A DNA stretch of 64,000 bases. Origin: Bemisia tabaci. Lineage: Eukaryota; Arthropoda; Insecta; Hemiptera; Aleyrodidae. A program made the translations under genes and the position numbers. The stretch is from the NCBI RefSeq assembly GCF_918797505.1, contig NC_092798.1, forward strand, positions 6,461,501-6,525,500. Reading direction: 5' to 3'. The notes beneath the pieces were generated by a model that saw nothing but the letters and a program-made list of their open reading frames with translations, ran no database searches and was not told the origin of the DNA. Positions 43,000 to 54,111 of this stretch are shown piece after piece (position 1 is the stretch's first letter; each line of letters starts with the position of its first letter).

Positions 43000-43130
43000 T
43001 TTCCGTCCTATTTCAGAAACAGCATGTATACCATTAGTTTCCTTATGCAGATAAGTGCTTTTTTGGATAATGTAGAAACAGTAGTTCCTTGGTGCAAAAT
43101 GCAGTCCACTTTAACTCAAATTTATCGAAT
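43000..43130. repeat. MITE with AAGGAACTACT ends
   Basis: CAAGGAACTACTATTTC and the mirror AACAGTAGTTCCTTG enclose GTTTCCTTATGCAGATAAGT, as in 31095-31240. Confidence 0.7.
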
Positions 43131-43446
43131 CAGGCCCGTCGTTGCGGGGTGAAGCCACAGTGTCGTGGGATCGGGGGTGAAAAATTAATCACGGCACTCA
43201 CCTTTTAATTAACCGGCATTATTCAGGACGGGAGAAGCTAACGAGATCAAATCCAATCACCGTTATGAAATTAAAAACCTAGTTTCCTCTCGCCTTCTCA
43301 GACCTCTCCAAGATTTCGCCCCGGCGATGCGCCCAGCTTTCAAGAGGGCTGGCAGCTCGTTTGAATTTAAGTTAGCGGGAAATCGAAGGAATTTAAACTT
43401 GAAGTGTTGTCCTTACATTTTCCGGACCGTCAATCATAGCCAGAGA
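43131..43446. other. Moderately GC-rich sequence, no gene recognised
   Basis: Contains several CpG-containing words (GCGGGGTGAAGCC, CGCCCCGGCGATGCGCCC). No coding region was resolved. Confidence 0.35.
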
Positions 43447-43505
43447 TGCATTCCGCGGCGTTGAGGGAAAACACCCTATGAGCTTTTGGTTGTTGCCATA
43501 TCTTC
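43447..43505. repeat. Solo end of GCCGTGCTAAGG-family MITE
   Basis: GCGGCGTTGAGGGAAAACAC, CCTATGAGC and GTTGCC match one arm of 25714-25971; the other arm is absent. Confidence 0.5.
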
Positions 43506-43509
43506 CCTG

Positions 43510-43722
43510 CACTGAAAAAAAAAAAGAATCTTAAATTTGCCGCCAAGAAGTATCTCTTCTTAAATCAAGAATTTTTCTGGTAATATAAGCTACTTTTTTG
43601 CTTAACCCGAACATTATATTTCTTGCATCAAGAAAAAGTCAGCTTAAAGCAAGATAAGAAAAATTCTTGGCAGCAAATTCAAGAATCATCATGCTTGATC
43701 CAAGCTACTTTTTTCTTTAGTG
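43510..43722. repeat. MITE with CACTGAAAAAAA / TTTCTTTAGTG ends
   Basis: Inverted arms contain TTTGCCGCCAAGAA on the left and, mirrored, TTTGCTGCCAAGAATTTTTC on the right, with AGCAAG and CAAGAA repeats between. Reminiscent of, but distinct from, the CACTGG family at 49562. Confidence 0.7.
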
Positions 43723-43799
43723 TGATTTTTATTTTCCTCTTATTTCCTTGCGAATTGATGGACATTTTACTTTGATTAATTCACAGAAGTTAATTACGA

Positions 43800-44125
43800 G
43801 TAGAAAATTTGCAGGTATCTGAAATTTTGTAAATTTCATCTCTAAAATAATGCTGCTAGGAAAGCTGAGTACGAGAATATCCTATCCATGTTTTCTAAAT
43901 TAGACAATTATTTTTGAGAAAATATGAAAAAATAACCTAATCTGCTAAAATACATGTGTTTAAATGGAAAATGCCGCCAGATGACGTCATAAGGTGGCAC
44001 ATTTCTCCCTTTTTAATCAATTTTTCTCCAATTTCCCATGGCAGAAAAAAAATTATGAAAAATACTTTGCGAATTTAGTTCATTAGGCGCTCTCAGATGA
44101 AGCAATACAATTTGTGCGTAATTCT
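43800..44125. repeat. 300-bp dispersed repeat, copy 3 of 3
   Basis: GCAGGTATCTGAAATTTTGT, CTGCTAGGAAAGCTGAGTAC, GGTGGCACATTTCTCCCTTT and GGCGCTCTCAGATGA align with 23085-23400 and 26990-27255. Confidence 0.65.
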
Positions 44126-44127
44126 CC

Positions 44128-44484
44128 ATTGGACCACGTTAAGCAAAAAGGAACCAAACCACGTCAGCTATTGAAAAAATTCAAACGGGTAAATCATTTT
44201 TTTTACATGAGAACGATTATGTGCGGAGATTCGTTGCTCTTTTAATGTAAGCACGTAACTCGCTTTCCACGTGAGCCCTGATCTCCGTATAATTCTATGC
44301 TTTCCGGGGCTCAAGTGGTAATTGAGATACGCCTATATGTGAGAGGAGTGACACTTTGTGCGAATATCAGGGGATCTGCATAGTACGCAAAGTCTGCATA
44401 GTCTTTTGTGAATAATTAAGTTGCCCAGTTAAATTTGGCAATAGCTGACGAGGCCTGGTTCCTTTCTGCTAAACGCGGTCCAAT
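44128..44484. repeat. MITE with ATTGGACC..AAAGGAACCA ends
   Basis: Left ATTGGACCACGTTAAGCAAA then AGGAACCAAACC; inverted right ATTGGACCGCGTTTAGCAGA then AAGGAACCAGGCC; both followed by GTCAGCTATTG. Relatives are at 57275-57534 and 978-1192. Confidence 0.8.
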
Positions 44485-44938
44485 TCAATATCTGTATTAA
44501 TAATTAATTTCAGAGCAATATTCTCGCATATTGTTATTGGATTATAATATAATAAGATCCCGTATAAATTTCAAGTCAAAAAGCTCGTTGTTCTAATATG
44601 AAAAAATAAAATACGTAATTAAATGTGCAACGTTGCAAGTATGATGCGCAGTACGCACTGAGAAAAAAACTTTGGTCAAAAAGAGTGACCATTAGTTTAC
44701 ATGGCACTCTGTCATTTTCAAGTCCAGTCTCAACTGAAAGTATTCAGTAGTGAGATATAAACTTCAGTATAGTAATAACCGAAGTCTTTCGTAAATAATG
44801 TGAGTCGTAGTACGACCAATGAAAAACTCAGTTATATATCTTAATCCACCTCAGGTACCTGGACTAAAAACTTTATTGGTGCTGATGAACTGAAGTTTCT
44901 TTCTCTGTGCGCTTTGTGTGACTTTCACCATCGATATT

Positions 44939-45018
44939 TGGACGTATTTATGCTAAAAGGAACTATGTTACACACAAACCCTATGCTCATAGTCCTTTTT
45001 AGCATATAAATACGTCCA
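44939..45018. repeat. 80-bp palindromic MITE, TGGACG family
   Basis: TGGACGTATTTATGCTAAAA on the left and the mirrored TTTTAGCATATAAATACGTCC on the right, GGAACTATG inside. Confidence 0.85.
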
Positions 45019-45658
45019 TTTATGCTTTACCAACGAATAGAAGCAACGCGCAACAAGCTTCAAGAGAAAATTTCCAAAAACTCTGTAAATCGCATCCCCG
45101 ATGAAAAATCAAGATTCATCGAAGGCCTTTCACTTCACCTGGAAGTGATTTAAAATTTCGTCGTTAGTGTTTAATATTTAACCCCGATTTGAATCCTTCA
45201 GTCACCGACAAACTCACAAAATTACGTGAGGTCCGCGCTGTTCGATTGGACGCTTAAGCCTTTCAAAGTTTTAACGCTAAGCACCCACTCGAGAGAATAA
45301 AAGTTTCGGGGTTCCGGAAGCCTCTCATAACTTCGAACCTTTGCTGGACTGCCGGTGTTCGTGCTGAAATTCCGGCGATTTGCATTGGATCGACGAAAAA
45401 AAGCGGTGACTTGTTTCCACCATCTGGTGTCCCGGTCCGCCATGTACGCGGCCCGTTCCGTAATTATTTTTTTTCCAAGAATAAGGGATAACTTTGAGGC
45501 CTGAGCGTAAAAGTTCCGAAGAAAACCTCCTTAAAGCGGCTTTCATTGTTCTTCAAAATCCCTAATGTTTTTCCTATCATTTTATGCATGATTGATGCGA
45601 GATTATAAAAATTAAAACGCGGACGGGGTTTTAAAACAACGCTGGAACTTGAGGGAAA
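45019..45658. other. Locally CpG-rich stretch with minus-strand ORFs
   Basis: Between 45222 and 45470 CpG words are frequent (CCCGGTCCGCC, ACGCGGCCCG). An ATG ORF on the minus strand (45443-45222, 73 codons) starts in this patch. No domain is recognisable. It could be a first exon or an unmethylated element; I cannot decide. Confidence 0.3.
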
Positions 45659-45920
45659 TACTGCTGCGCTGAGGAAGAACACCGTATGAGCCATCAGACG
45701 TTGTCAAATTGTCTTTGATGAAACGCCGATTTTCAGGAAAATCTGTGAGAATTTTTCCTCCAATTTTTTAGAGAATTTTATTTGCCACCAAATCTAAATC
45801 ATCCAAAGATTTCAAGAGAATATATTCATATAACTTTCCCCAAAAATCAATGTTTTATCAAGGGAACTTTGGCAACTATCGAATGTTCATGCGACGTTTT
45901 TCCTTAGCATGGCAGAATGC
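45659..45920. repeat. MITE, GCCGTGCTAAGG family
   Basis: GCTGCGCTGAGGAAGAACAC and the inverted CTGCCATGCTAAGGAAAAAC flank matching CGTATGAGCC and GTTGCCAAA-type blocks. Confidence 0.75.
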
Positions 45921-46072
45921 AGCTGTACAATATTAAGAAGTTTGGCTCCTGAGTTGATTCAAAGCTTCGTTAATCCGCTTGTCCGGAAGAACTTATAATC
46001 GACTTTAGAATCTCTGTATAAGAATAGAAATTCAAAGAAAACGATAAGATATGGAATAAACACAATGCGACT

Positions 46073-46745
46073 CAGGGCCGGATTAAGGGGATGGCCACAT
46101 GGGCCGTAGCCCATGGCGGCAAAATTAGGGGCGGCAAATTTTGCAATTTTTTTAAATGCAAGTATAAAAAAATCGGATTCAGAATAAAATTACAAACAAG
46201 AAAAGGTGACAAAATCTCTCATTTCCTGAGAGTTCATTAATTTCTAATTTGGTCGTATTTCGGTGATACAAAAGACTGCGCACCTTTAATTAGTTGAGTT
46301 AAGAGAGAAACCAAACACGTAATTTGGCCTGGAGCGGCGCGGCGCAAAGAGAAATGATGACGAGGACTTGAGATGAAAAGGAGAAACTCTCGACGCGGCG
46401 GCGGTCGGCATGTAACACATATTAGCGCCTACGAGACTGCATGAATACTTCACGCATTGCGTCAAACATAGTACGGTCAACAGCGGTCGGCGCGGCGAGA
46501 AACGCACAGTGCCTACAAGACTACATGAATACTTCACGCATTGCGCCAAACACAGTGTGGTCAGCGCGGCACGGCGGCGGAAGTTAAAATTATTAAACCA
46601 CATTAATGTTTGTTCTTTCTTAATTTTTTAGTTCATTTCTTACAAACGTTCACTTGATGGTTTTTATTGATATTTCAAAATGAATGAGAAGAGGGCTAAA
46701 AAATACAGGCGGCCCATGGGCGGCAAGTAGGTAAATCCGGCCATG
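46073..46745. mobile_element. Second non-autonomous hAT element, 8-bp target duplication
   Basis: CAGGGCCGGATTAAGG start, inverted CATGGCCGGATTTACC end. The flanks ATGCGACT at 46065-46072 and 46746-46753 are identical. It matches 15973-16861 along its length but holds two internal tandem units and lacks a segment of about 200 bp in the right half. Confidence 0.9.
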
Positions 46746-46751
46746 ATGCGA

Positions 46752-46884
46752 CTACATTTTGCAATTAGGAACTTCAATTTCTGGCTCATTCCTATAAAAA
46801 CACATATGTCAATAGAGAAGCTAATGGTGCATACGTTGTTTCTAAACTGAGTCAGAAATTTTAGTTCCTAATTGCAAAATGTAG
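46752..46884. repeat. 133-bp MITE with CTACATTTTGCAATTAGGAA ends
   Basis: Perfect inverted repeats of at least 22 bp start CTACATTTTGCAATTAGGAA. It overlaps the target site of the hAT element by two bases, so the hAT element inserted at its border. Confidence 0.85.
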
Positions 46885-46984
46885 CCCAATTTGTCTTTGA
46901 TTCGGGACCGTTCATAAACTGTTTAAATCGTGTGACTACATTCTGCCTGCATTTGGTAACATTTCCACCCATATATTGAATTCT

Positions 46985-47095
46985 CATCAGGATACTGCGG
47001 GCCTGGAATTGATAGTCAAAGAAAACGATGGGAAAATGGAAAGATCCCATTGGTCGAAACGGGTGATTGTCATAGACTATGAGGGAAAACAATGA
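46985..47095. repeat. Partial TATAGACAAAG-family MITE
   Basis: ATTGATAGTCAAAGAAAACG and CCCATTGGTCGAAACGGGTG match one arm of 63299-63594; the other arm is missing. Confidence 0.5.
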
Positions 47096-47329
47096 CGAGA
47101 CTTACTCACCTCGTTCGTCCTACGTATTACATTTTTTGAGCCAATTGTGCAACCTTGGAATGAAGTAACGTTCTTTCCTTCGACAAAATTTGATAGATGG
47201 CACTCTCTTTTTCTCACAATACGTCGTCCTCACGAAAGTACGTAACTACTTTTCAACATTGCCAAATTTCCCACGGGAAATTTCATTTTTACTAAAAGAA
47301 CCTTTTGTATTTAAAACTGAAAATTTGCC

Positions 47330-47366
<37 letters not shown>

Positions 47367-47665
47367 CTCCTGTAAAAATCAGGAAAATTTTGAACAATTG
47401 CACTGATACTTTCCTGTTAAAAATTGACTTATTTGACTCAATTTTGCAACATTGAAATGAAGTTACGTTCCTTCTTTCTGGAAACTACGAATCGTCATGG
47501 TGAACGAGCTTCCGTTCAGACAAAAAGAAATGAAATATTTTACAAAATAATAATTCCCCCAGCGGGCTGGGGCAAAAGGAGCCAAGTTCAAAAGTCGGGC
47601 GGAGCGCAAAAGCTTCACGCCTCAATTATTTAATTTTTTCTGGTAGGAGGATTCCGGACGCGTGA
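47096..47665. other. Repeat words and a 32-base T run, no gene
   Basis: GTGCAACCTTGGAATGAAGT at 47148 and TTGCAACATTGAAATGAAGT at 47443 are direct repeats; similar words occur near 54578 and 55352. A 32-base T run is at 47333-47364. Confidence 0.5.
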
Positions 47666-47830
47666 CAGTGGCAAAAGCGTGCCTTGCGATATATCGATTA
47701 ATGTGTCATTTGAACCTATGGAAAAGGATCGATAAACAGGGTGCTCGCTACAAACACCTCAATAATCGATTATTTACCATAGCTACGAATGGGGAAATAT
47801 CGATAATCGATCTTTCACGCTTCGCTACTG
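47666..47830. repeat. hAT-type MITE (ATCGAT family) copy
   Basis: CAGTGGCAAAAGCGTGCCTTGCG start, TATCGATAATCGATC and CGCTACTG end. Flanks ACGCGTGA and GCGCGTAA match at 6 of 8 positions. Confidence 0.85.
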
Positions 47831-48156
47831 GCGCGTAACTGTCCTTTTTTTCTCGGCGAGGCACTTACAGCACACGAGCTTTTCAGGCTTGTTTCAAAGT
47901 CGGGCGCCGCCCCAAAGAGGGCGCAAAAGTGCAACTATGCACATCGAACTCGATTAAGGGGACTTCAAAGGGACAGGAGGGAGAAAAAAGGGGTGCGGTG
48001 GCTTCAGACACCGTTGCAAATTCGTTCCCTGCAACTCACACAGTGATAATGTCATCTTATGCATTATTTACTGAAAAAATTGAAAAAGGAACATGTTTTT
48101 TGGCATTTTTATACAAAGAAATATGTGAAAAAACATGTTTTTTTTGTGTGTTTATT
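47831..48156. other. No gene recognised
   Basis: Includes a GC-richer patch near 47880-48010. The ORF 47929-48237 has no recognisable domain and runs into the next repeat. Confidence 0.35.
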
Positions 48157-48426
48157 CAGGGTTGCCACGGTCAGGGAAACATGGGAAATTTTAAAAAGCA
48201 ACGGAAAATGAAGAAAATGCCAAGGAAAAATTGTTAAGCCACCTGTGTTTGCTTTCTAAAACAGGTTTAACGTTTTGAACAACATATTTTGCCTGAAAAC
48301 GATTTCTAATTATGTATTTTTACTCATCTAGCGTATCCTCAATCGTCAGGAAATTTCACCAAAATCTCTCAGAGAAAACAGGGCAACGTCAGGGAATTTC
48401 ATTTTCTAGACCCGGTGGCAATCCTG
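48157..48426. repeat. Element with CAGGGTTGCCAC ends
   Basis: CAGGGTTGCCACGGTCAGGG on the left and inverted CAGGATTGCCACCGGGTCTA on the right; inner words are runs of CAGGGAAA/TCAGGGAAT. No clean target duplication. Related fragments near 6100-6196 and 52250-52310. Confidence 0.6.
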
Positions 48427-48514
48427 TTTAATGGCTTTTATCCCAATGGTGGCTCCTACCTACCGATGGAAATGAGGTGACGTTAATTATGAGTATACGA
48501 GGAATGGAAAACTG

Positions 48515-48564
<50 letters not shown>
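48515..48564. repeat. 50-base A homopolymer
   Basis: Longest homopolymer in the window; no retroposon body recognised upstream. Confidence 0.9.
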
Positions 48565-48565
<1 letters not shown>

Positions 48566-49561
48566 ATGTTTGCATGTCGAAAAAACTAATGTCAAATTTG
48601 TAATATTGATTATTTCAATCCAATTACCGCAGAAAATACGTAAACATTTCCAAACAGCCAAGCCTAAAACAGCTTTCAAGAGTGACATCAACATTTTGAG
48701 TAGCATCAATATACTAGGAGGAGCAGTGGTATAGAACCTTAGGATCACGCTTCTGAACCTAGCGAGACCGACATTTTTTTCTGGGCGTGGTTTATAACAG
48801 ACGTTCACAGAATCTCAATTTGAAAAGTTGTCTTGATAATGGAGCATTTTTGCGGGCCAACGTGAATTATTGAATTCACGAAAGAAAAAATGTTTGTAAC
48901 ACGATATCAACGCATGGCATTCCTACCTCGTGCCAGGTGCAAATAATACCACACAAGTAGGTGAAAGAAACATGACACCTTTTTCCCAGGAAATAAATCT
49001 GTAAAAATAGAACGGAATAACTATTTTAGAGCTTTCCGGCATCTGAACAATGTATTTAGACGTTGCTATGTCTGTAGAGAAACTTAATCGACCGATCTTT
49101 TTTTGAACATCAAGGCTGAAATTAAAGTAATGCATGCGTGTTTTTGCTTGCAATGTTGCAACTCTCTGCTCTCGTTTTATTCCTTAATTTGATGCTGTTG
49201 ATAGGTGTAGCTTATCTTAGACTTTTTGTAAACATTTCTTTGCTCATTCGAAAATACTTTTAGAAATTTTACAAACGTATATTTTGGCTGGTATTCTCGG
49301 AAACAATATTGGAGATTTTGAAACGTTATGATAAAAACGCGCGTCTTCCAACTTTTAACATCGATATGCATGCCTAGTTTACAAGAAGAAACGAAAGTAT
49401 ATCATTTTCAAAACTCAAAAAATGAGAAAAAATGTGCGAACGTAACTTTATGTTGATCTTTTGATTAATATGCGGCATTTATAAAATGATTTTGGTTTTT
49501 GGTAGGTTTTGAATATTTGATGGGTGACCACTGATCTCATTGAAAGACTTCTCGTGAAACA
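48565..49561. other. No gene recognised
   Basis: AT-rich, short ORFs only. Confidence 0.35.
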
Positions 49562-49774
49562 CACTGGAAAAGAAAGACATTGGATCTAGAGTCCAGACTC
49601 TTGAAAACATTGACAAGAAAAAATACTCTTGATCCAATCCGCCCAGGAAATCCGCTTAAATTAAGAGGCTTGGTTCTTGATTTAAGCTAGATTCTGATTG
49701 AATCAAGAGTACTTTTTCTTGTCGATGTTTTAAAGAGTCTACTCTAGATCCAATGTGTTTTTTTTTTTCCAGTG
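49562..49774. repeat. MITE with CACTGGAAAA ends, copy 1
   Basis: CACTGGAAAAGAAAGACATT, GGATCTAGAGTCCAGACTCT and TTGACAAGAAAAAATACTCT on the left, mirrored on the right. Copies at 52809-53036 and 53792-54017. Confidence 0.85.
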
Positions 49775-49815
49775 CATGAGGTTGTAAACCTTGAAATAAC
49801 GAAACGGGTAGCCAG

Positions 49816-49982
49816 CAGTGGCATGACGTGATTTACGATGTATCGATTGATATGCCATTCCAACTTCGGAAAAAGATCGATTATCAGGGCGTCTGCAACG
49901 AATACCATAATAATCAATTCTTTACCATAGCTGTAAGTGGGAAAATGTCGATGGTCGATTATCACGCCTCATATCGCCACTT
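49816..49982. repeat. hAT-type MITE (ATCGAT family) copy
   Basis: CAGTGGCATGACGTG start and CGCCACTT end. Flanks GTAGCCAG and GTAGCCGG match at 7 of 8. Confidence 0.85.
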
Positions 49983-50029
49983 GTAGCCGGGAGAATGAGA
50001 GAAAAAGTCAGGTTGACATATCGAGCCCT

Positions 50030-50320
50030 CCCCGTCTTCCTCGAAAATCGGCAGTGAAAATCCAGAACCACGTATCTCGCTTGCGACTTGCGATTTTTTA
50101 AAGTCTCTGCTTCTATTCTGATTTTGGATGATAACAAAGCAACATCGTTTCTTGACGTTTTCACAAAATTGGCTCCACACGGAGAGAAAAAATCTGGAAA
50201 GTTTTTAAATTATTGACTTCGAGTATTTATCCTTTTACAGAATAAAGTATGACACGAAGTCTGCAACGTTGCGAGTCGAGGTACGTGATTTAAAAGTTTC
50301 ACCGTCGACTTGACCCCCCC
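50030..50320. repeat. Diverged MITE, CGTATCTCGGTTTGCGAC family
   Basis: AACCACGTATCTCGCTTGCG on the left; TCTGCAACGTTGCGAGTCGA, GGTACGTGATT and TTTCACCGTCGACTTG on the right. Confidence 0.55.
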
Positions 50321-50743
50321 CCCCTCCCCCCGCTCATTTAAGATTTAACCTCTGCATTCTCGTCATCATCATCATCCCCAGATTTCTAACGATGTAAAGA
50401 GCGGCATCGTTCCTGCTACCAAACGTTCCCAGAAAGCAATGAACTTCCAATAAGAGGGCAGAATTTACGACTTGACCGAGTATTTCTATGCTAAATTCCG
50501 CGGAAACGCGATGATGCTACTAGTTTTGCCAAAGTTCTCCTCCCAGGCTAAAATAAGCTCTAAGTTCGTTCGTCTTAAGTCCGGTACAATAAGTACACGA
50601 TTGTAAGAGAATCCACTTCCTCGTTCAGTCGAATTTTCTAGGAAAAGATAATTCGATAATTTTTCTAGGAAAATAGGGTTGGATTGAGAGTTCACCGTTT
50701 GCTTCCTTTGTAAATAATTCCCCTATACATTCGCCGCAAAAAC

Positions 50744-51004
50744 ATATCGTCACCATCTGGCCAAAATATCACAAGCGTCATGCGACGTTTCACAATTTCC
50801 GCCGCCATTTTATGTTTTTACAGGGAAATTGTTGGATGAATCTGTTTCAAAATTTCACTAAATTTTGTTGGCAGCACAAAGAAAATTCAGTGAAACTTTT
50901 GGACAGCTTCTTTGGACGATTGCTCCGTAAAAAAATAAAATGGCAGTGGAAATTGTGGAACGTCACATGGCGCTTGTGATACTTTAGCCAAAAGGTGACG
51001 ATAA
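50744..51004. repeat. MITE, CGTCACC..GGCCAAAATATCAC family
   Basis: ATATCGTCACCATCTGGCCA and inverted TTATCGTCACCTTTTGGCTA arms, then ATATCACAAGCG and TTTCCGCCGCCATTTTA. Confidence 0.8.
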
Positions 51005-51727
51005 ATTACCAGTCCCTAAGTACGCATGGTTTTTTTCGGGACGTTTTTTCTAAAAATTAAACTTTAAAGTAAAAATTTTGAGAAACTACGCAGAGTCAGG
51101 TTATTGATAATCATGACTTCAGCTCAACATTTTCTTGACTAGATTTATAATTATTGATGTATTTGATAAAGATTTGATGTGCCGTTTTCCCTCAAAATAT
51201 TGTGTTTTTCCGAATGTTAAAACTACGCATGTTCTTTTTTGTTTCAGGTAAGTGACCTCGTTTGGAATACTTCAGATTTGAAGGCCATGTGCAAAGTGAG
51301 TGTTGACCTTTTCTTTTTAAACGTCAGCCCAATTACATGAATGTAAGGGGTCATGCCCCCTTGTCGCTACGCGGCCCGACCCCCAGAGAGCGCTTCGTGC
51401 CCTCAACAGGCCCCTCTTGAGTAGTCCGAATAGATGGTGCTCATCCAGGGACTATCTACCATCGATAGCTGCATGAATCAAGTTTGGATGACTCAAGCTT
51501 GTAGGTCAGAAAAAACGTTAGACCAGTCCAAACGCTTAGTTCATACGTCCAATATGTTACGTCCGTAACGAAGATATCACTCTTCAAAAACACTATGTAT
51601 GATGTCATCCACCGGAATAGTATATACCATGTTTTTTCCACCTCGGATTATTCAAGAATTCGTGATACGTGCATTTGCAGTGATCGTTTCAACCATGCAC
51701 AATGATGCGCACCACTGCGGTGTGGAT
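51005..51727. other. No gene recognised
   Basis: GGCCCCTCTTGAG at about 51409 with a nearby AATAGATGGTG is shared with 9648-9690. Possible donor-like GTAAGTG at 51248 but no exon recognised. Confidence 0.35.
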
Positions 51728-51884
51728 CAGTGGTGAGACGTGAACGATCGACTATCGATATCTCCCCATTTGAATCTATTGTAGAGAATCGATTTAATAA
51801 TTTAACACACTGTCTATCGATTCTTTTCTATAGGTTCAAATAGCAGATCGATCGATCGCAAAGTACGCCTCGGTCTCGCCACTA
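51728..51884. repeat. hAT-type MITE (ATCGAT family) copy
   Basis: CAGTGGTGAGACGTG start and CTCGCCACTA end. Flanks GTGTGGAT and GTACGGAT match at 6 of 8. Confidence 0.8.
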
Positions 51885-52378
51885 GTACGGATTACGTCAT
51901 GCGCCGACTTTTTTGAAGTGTTTGTTTTGTTTTTTGTTTGTTATTATTGGGCGTGGAAACTTGGCGTTTAGGATAATTTTAGTATCTACTTCTCATCTAC
52001 TCATCTGAAATAATCAGAACCAACGTTGTTGGCGGCCTGAAAGACCGAAAAAAGTCAGAGAAAAGTCAAAGAATTTCGTACACATCCACGCATCATTGAA
52101 GCATACTGCTGCAGATCTTCCAACTGGTCCAACCTTTTCTGGTCATTTTTTCGGTTTGTCATCTTTCAATCAGCTACTGCAAGGAAATTGGTTCAAACTT
52201 TAGCAAAAGTCAGTATTTAGAAAAAAAAAGTGGGTGGAAATTTTGCCAAAAGTCAGGAACAGTCAGGGATAGTCAGGGAATTAGAACATTTTGGAGTCAG
52301 GGAGAAGGAAAAAGTATCGGGGATAAGATGTGATGATGTGGCAAGTGTTGATGGTATAAAGCAGGAATAGAAGAGAGG
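51885..52378. other. No gene recognised
   Basis: AT-rich with a few CAGGGA words near 52250-52310 that resemble the element at 48157. Confidence 0.35.
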
Positions 52379-52640
52379 CATACCAAGATATCGTGACCAA
52401 GCAATTGGTATGGTATGGGCATGTGCAGAGAATGGCTGATACCAGGTTGCCGAAGAAGGTGTTGGAGTGGGTCCCCCCAGGTAGGCGACGGAGAGGGCGT
52501 CCAGCCAAACGGTGGGTAGAGGGCATCCATGAAGAGATGGAGAGATGCCACCTTCCGGAGGATCTCTACCATGACAGATGCCTGTGGAGAATAGGCGTCG
52601 CAGAGCGCCCTAGCGCGCCGTAAAAGCGGCTCATACATAC
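52379..52640 (+). pseudogene. 5'-truncated RTE-like LINE, C-terminal coding end only
   Basis: The frame TKQLVWYGHVQRM...RLPKKVLEWVPPGRRRRGRP matches the C-terminus encoded at 4736-4963. It ends with AAAAGCGGCTCATAC then a CATACATACACATA tail, again a simple repeat instead of poly(A). Divergence at many third positions and in the tail sequence marks a different subfamily. Only the last roughly 80 residues of the protein are present. Confidence 0.85.
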
Positions 52641-52808
52641 ACATAGAAGAGAGGCGATTTGCCGTAGGAGCTCCAGCAGTGGTGGTTGGATGCCGTAGAA
52701 CGTCCAGAGGCGCTTTAAGAGCGGCATATTGGAAGTAGGAGTTGGAGACAAATCAGGGAATTTGAAGATGAAAGAATTATAGCGACCCCGCCATACATGT
52801 CTATGTTT

Positions 52809-53036
52809 CACTGGAAAAAAAAACACATTGGATCTAGAGTTCAGACTCTTAAAAACATCGACAAGAAAAAATACTCTTGATTCAATCGGATTTTTGTTTA
52901 AATCAAGAACCAAGCCTCTTAATTTGAGCGGATTTCCTTTTGATTTAAGTTTAAATCTGATTGAATCAAGATTATTTTTTCTCGTCAATATTTTCAAGAG
53001 TCGGAACTCTAGATCCAATGTGTTTTTTTTCCAGTG
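52809..53036. repeat. MITE with CACTGGAAAA ends, copy 2
   Basis: CACTGGAAAAAAAAACACAT at the left, AATGTGTTTTTTTTCCAGTG at the right, TCTAGA and GACTCTT blocks inside both. Confidence 0.85.
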
Positions 53037-53791
53037 TTAGAACAACTGACAATGAGCCATTTTGGCCAAATTTTCAGTGTTGTTTCCTTTGAGTAGATAA
53101 ATCCTCTGCTCGTTCGCGTGAAAAATTCGGGGTAATCCTGGCAACAAGACTGAATTTTGCATGATCCTGTAAATGCAGCATTGGAGCAAGCCGCGGGGAC
53201 GGGGCGTCAGCGGCGGCTGACAGAATTCAGAAATCCGCGAAGAAGGATTCGCTGGGGCTCGACAAAAGCATTCCTTGGGGCGGTAATATAGTTGGCATGC
53301 GAAGGATCCCGAGGACAAATTCCGGTCGTCCCTCGCTCGCCGCCTTCGCCTTCGTTGATGCGCTAATTTTCGAGTGCGAGCTTTGATAAGAGATCCATCA
53401 ATTTCTTCCGCGCGCTCCGCGAACTCCGAATTCCGACGCCGTGCACCGCACCACGATGCAATGCACAATGCACCGCGTCTGACCCCGGGCGGAGCCCAAA
53501 GCCGCGGGTTGGCGGGTGGCGACCCAGAGAACGCGTCGCGGTTTTAGATGGGAAGAAGCTGAAGGCGGCCTCTCTACACATAGACAAGTTGAGAAGAAGA
53601 CAACGAGAGAAGGTATCGATGTATTATCGTGCAGCGCTTTGAAAATATTTAAAAAAATTCAGAGGAATCGTGAAAATATATCAATTGATTACTTTCAGTC
53701 TGCCACAAGTGCAACACAAGGAGACGCTGCTAAAAATTGAGGAGTGAAATTCGGTTTGAAGTCTCGGTATGTAGCACTCAAAAGCTCCGAG
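53037..53791. other. CpG-rich stretch, no gene recognised
   Basis: From about 53190 to 53550 CpG dinucleotides are dense (GCCGCGGGGACGGGGCGTC, CGCCGCCTTCGCCTTCG, TCCGCGCGCTCCGCG). ORFs on both strands have no domains. In an AT-rich genome such a patch may mark a promoter or first exon; direction is not decidable here. Confidence 0.4.
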
Positions 53792-54017
53792 CACTGGAAA
53801 AAAACACATTGGATTTAGAGTCCAGACTCTTGAAAACATTGACAAGAAAAAATACTCTTGATTCAATCAGATTTTTGCTTGAAGCAAAACGAAATCCGAT
53901 TAAATTAAGAGGCTTGGTTCTTGATTTAAGATAGATTCTGATTGAATCAAGAGTACTTTTTCTTGTCAATGTTTTCAAGAGTCTGGACTCTAGATCCAAT
54001 ATGTTTTTTTTTCCAGC
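53792..54017. repeat. MITE with CACTGGAAAA ends, copy 3
   Basis: CACTGGAAAAAAACACATTG left, CAATATGTTTTTTTTTCCAG right; central arms contain AATACTCTTGATTCAATCAG and its mirror. Confidence 0.85.
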
Positions 54018-54111
54018 GAATGTTATAGCGGAATCTATTCTCCTCATACAATGTGACTCGCACTATTACGAAGTGGAATCTTCTCTTTTTGCGTTATGTT
54101 ATATACGTTGT

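Noticed and set aside
53037..53468. 143-codon minus-strand ORF in CpG-rich DNA
   Set aside because: Arg-rich composition expected by chance in GC-rich sequence; overlapping open frames on both strands.
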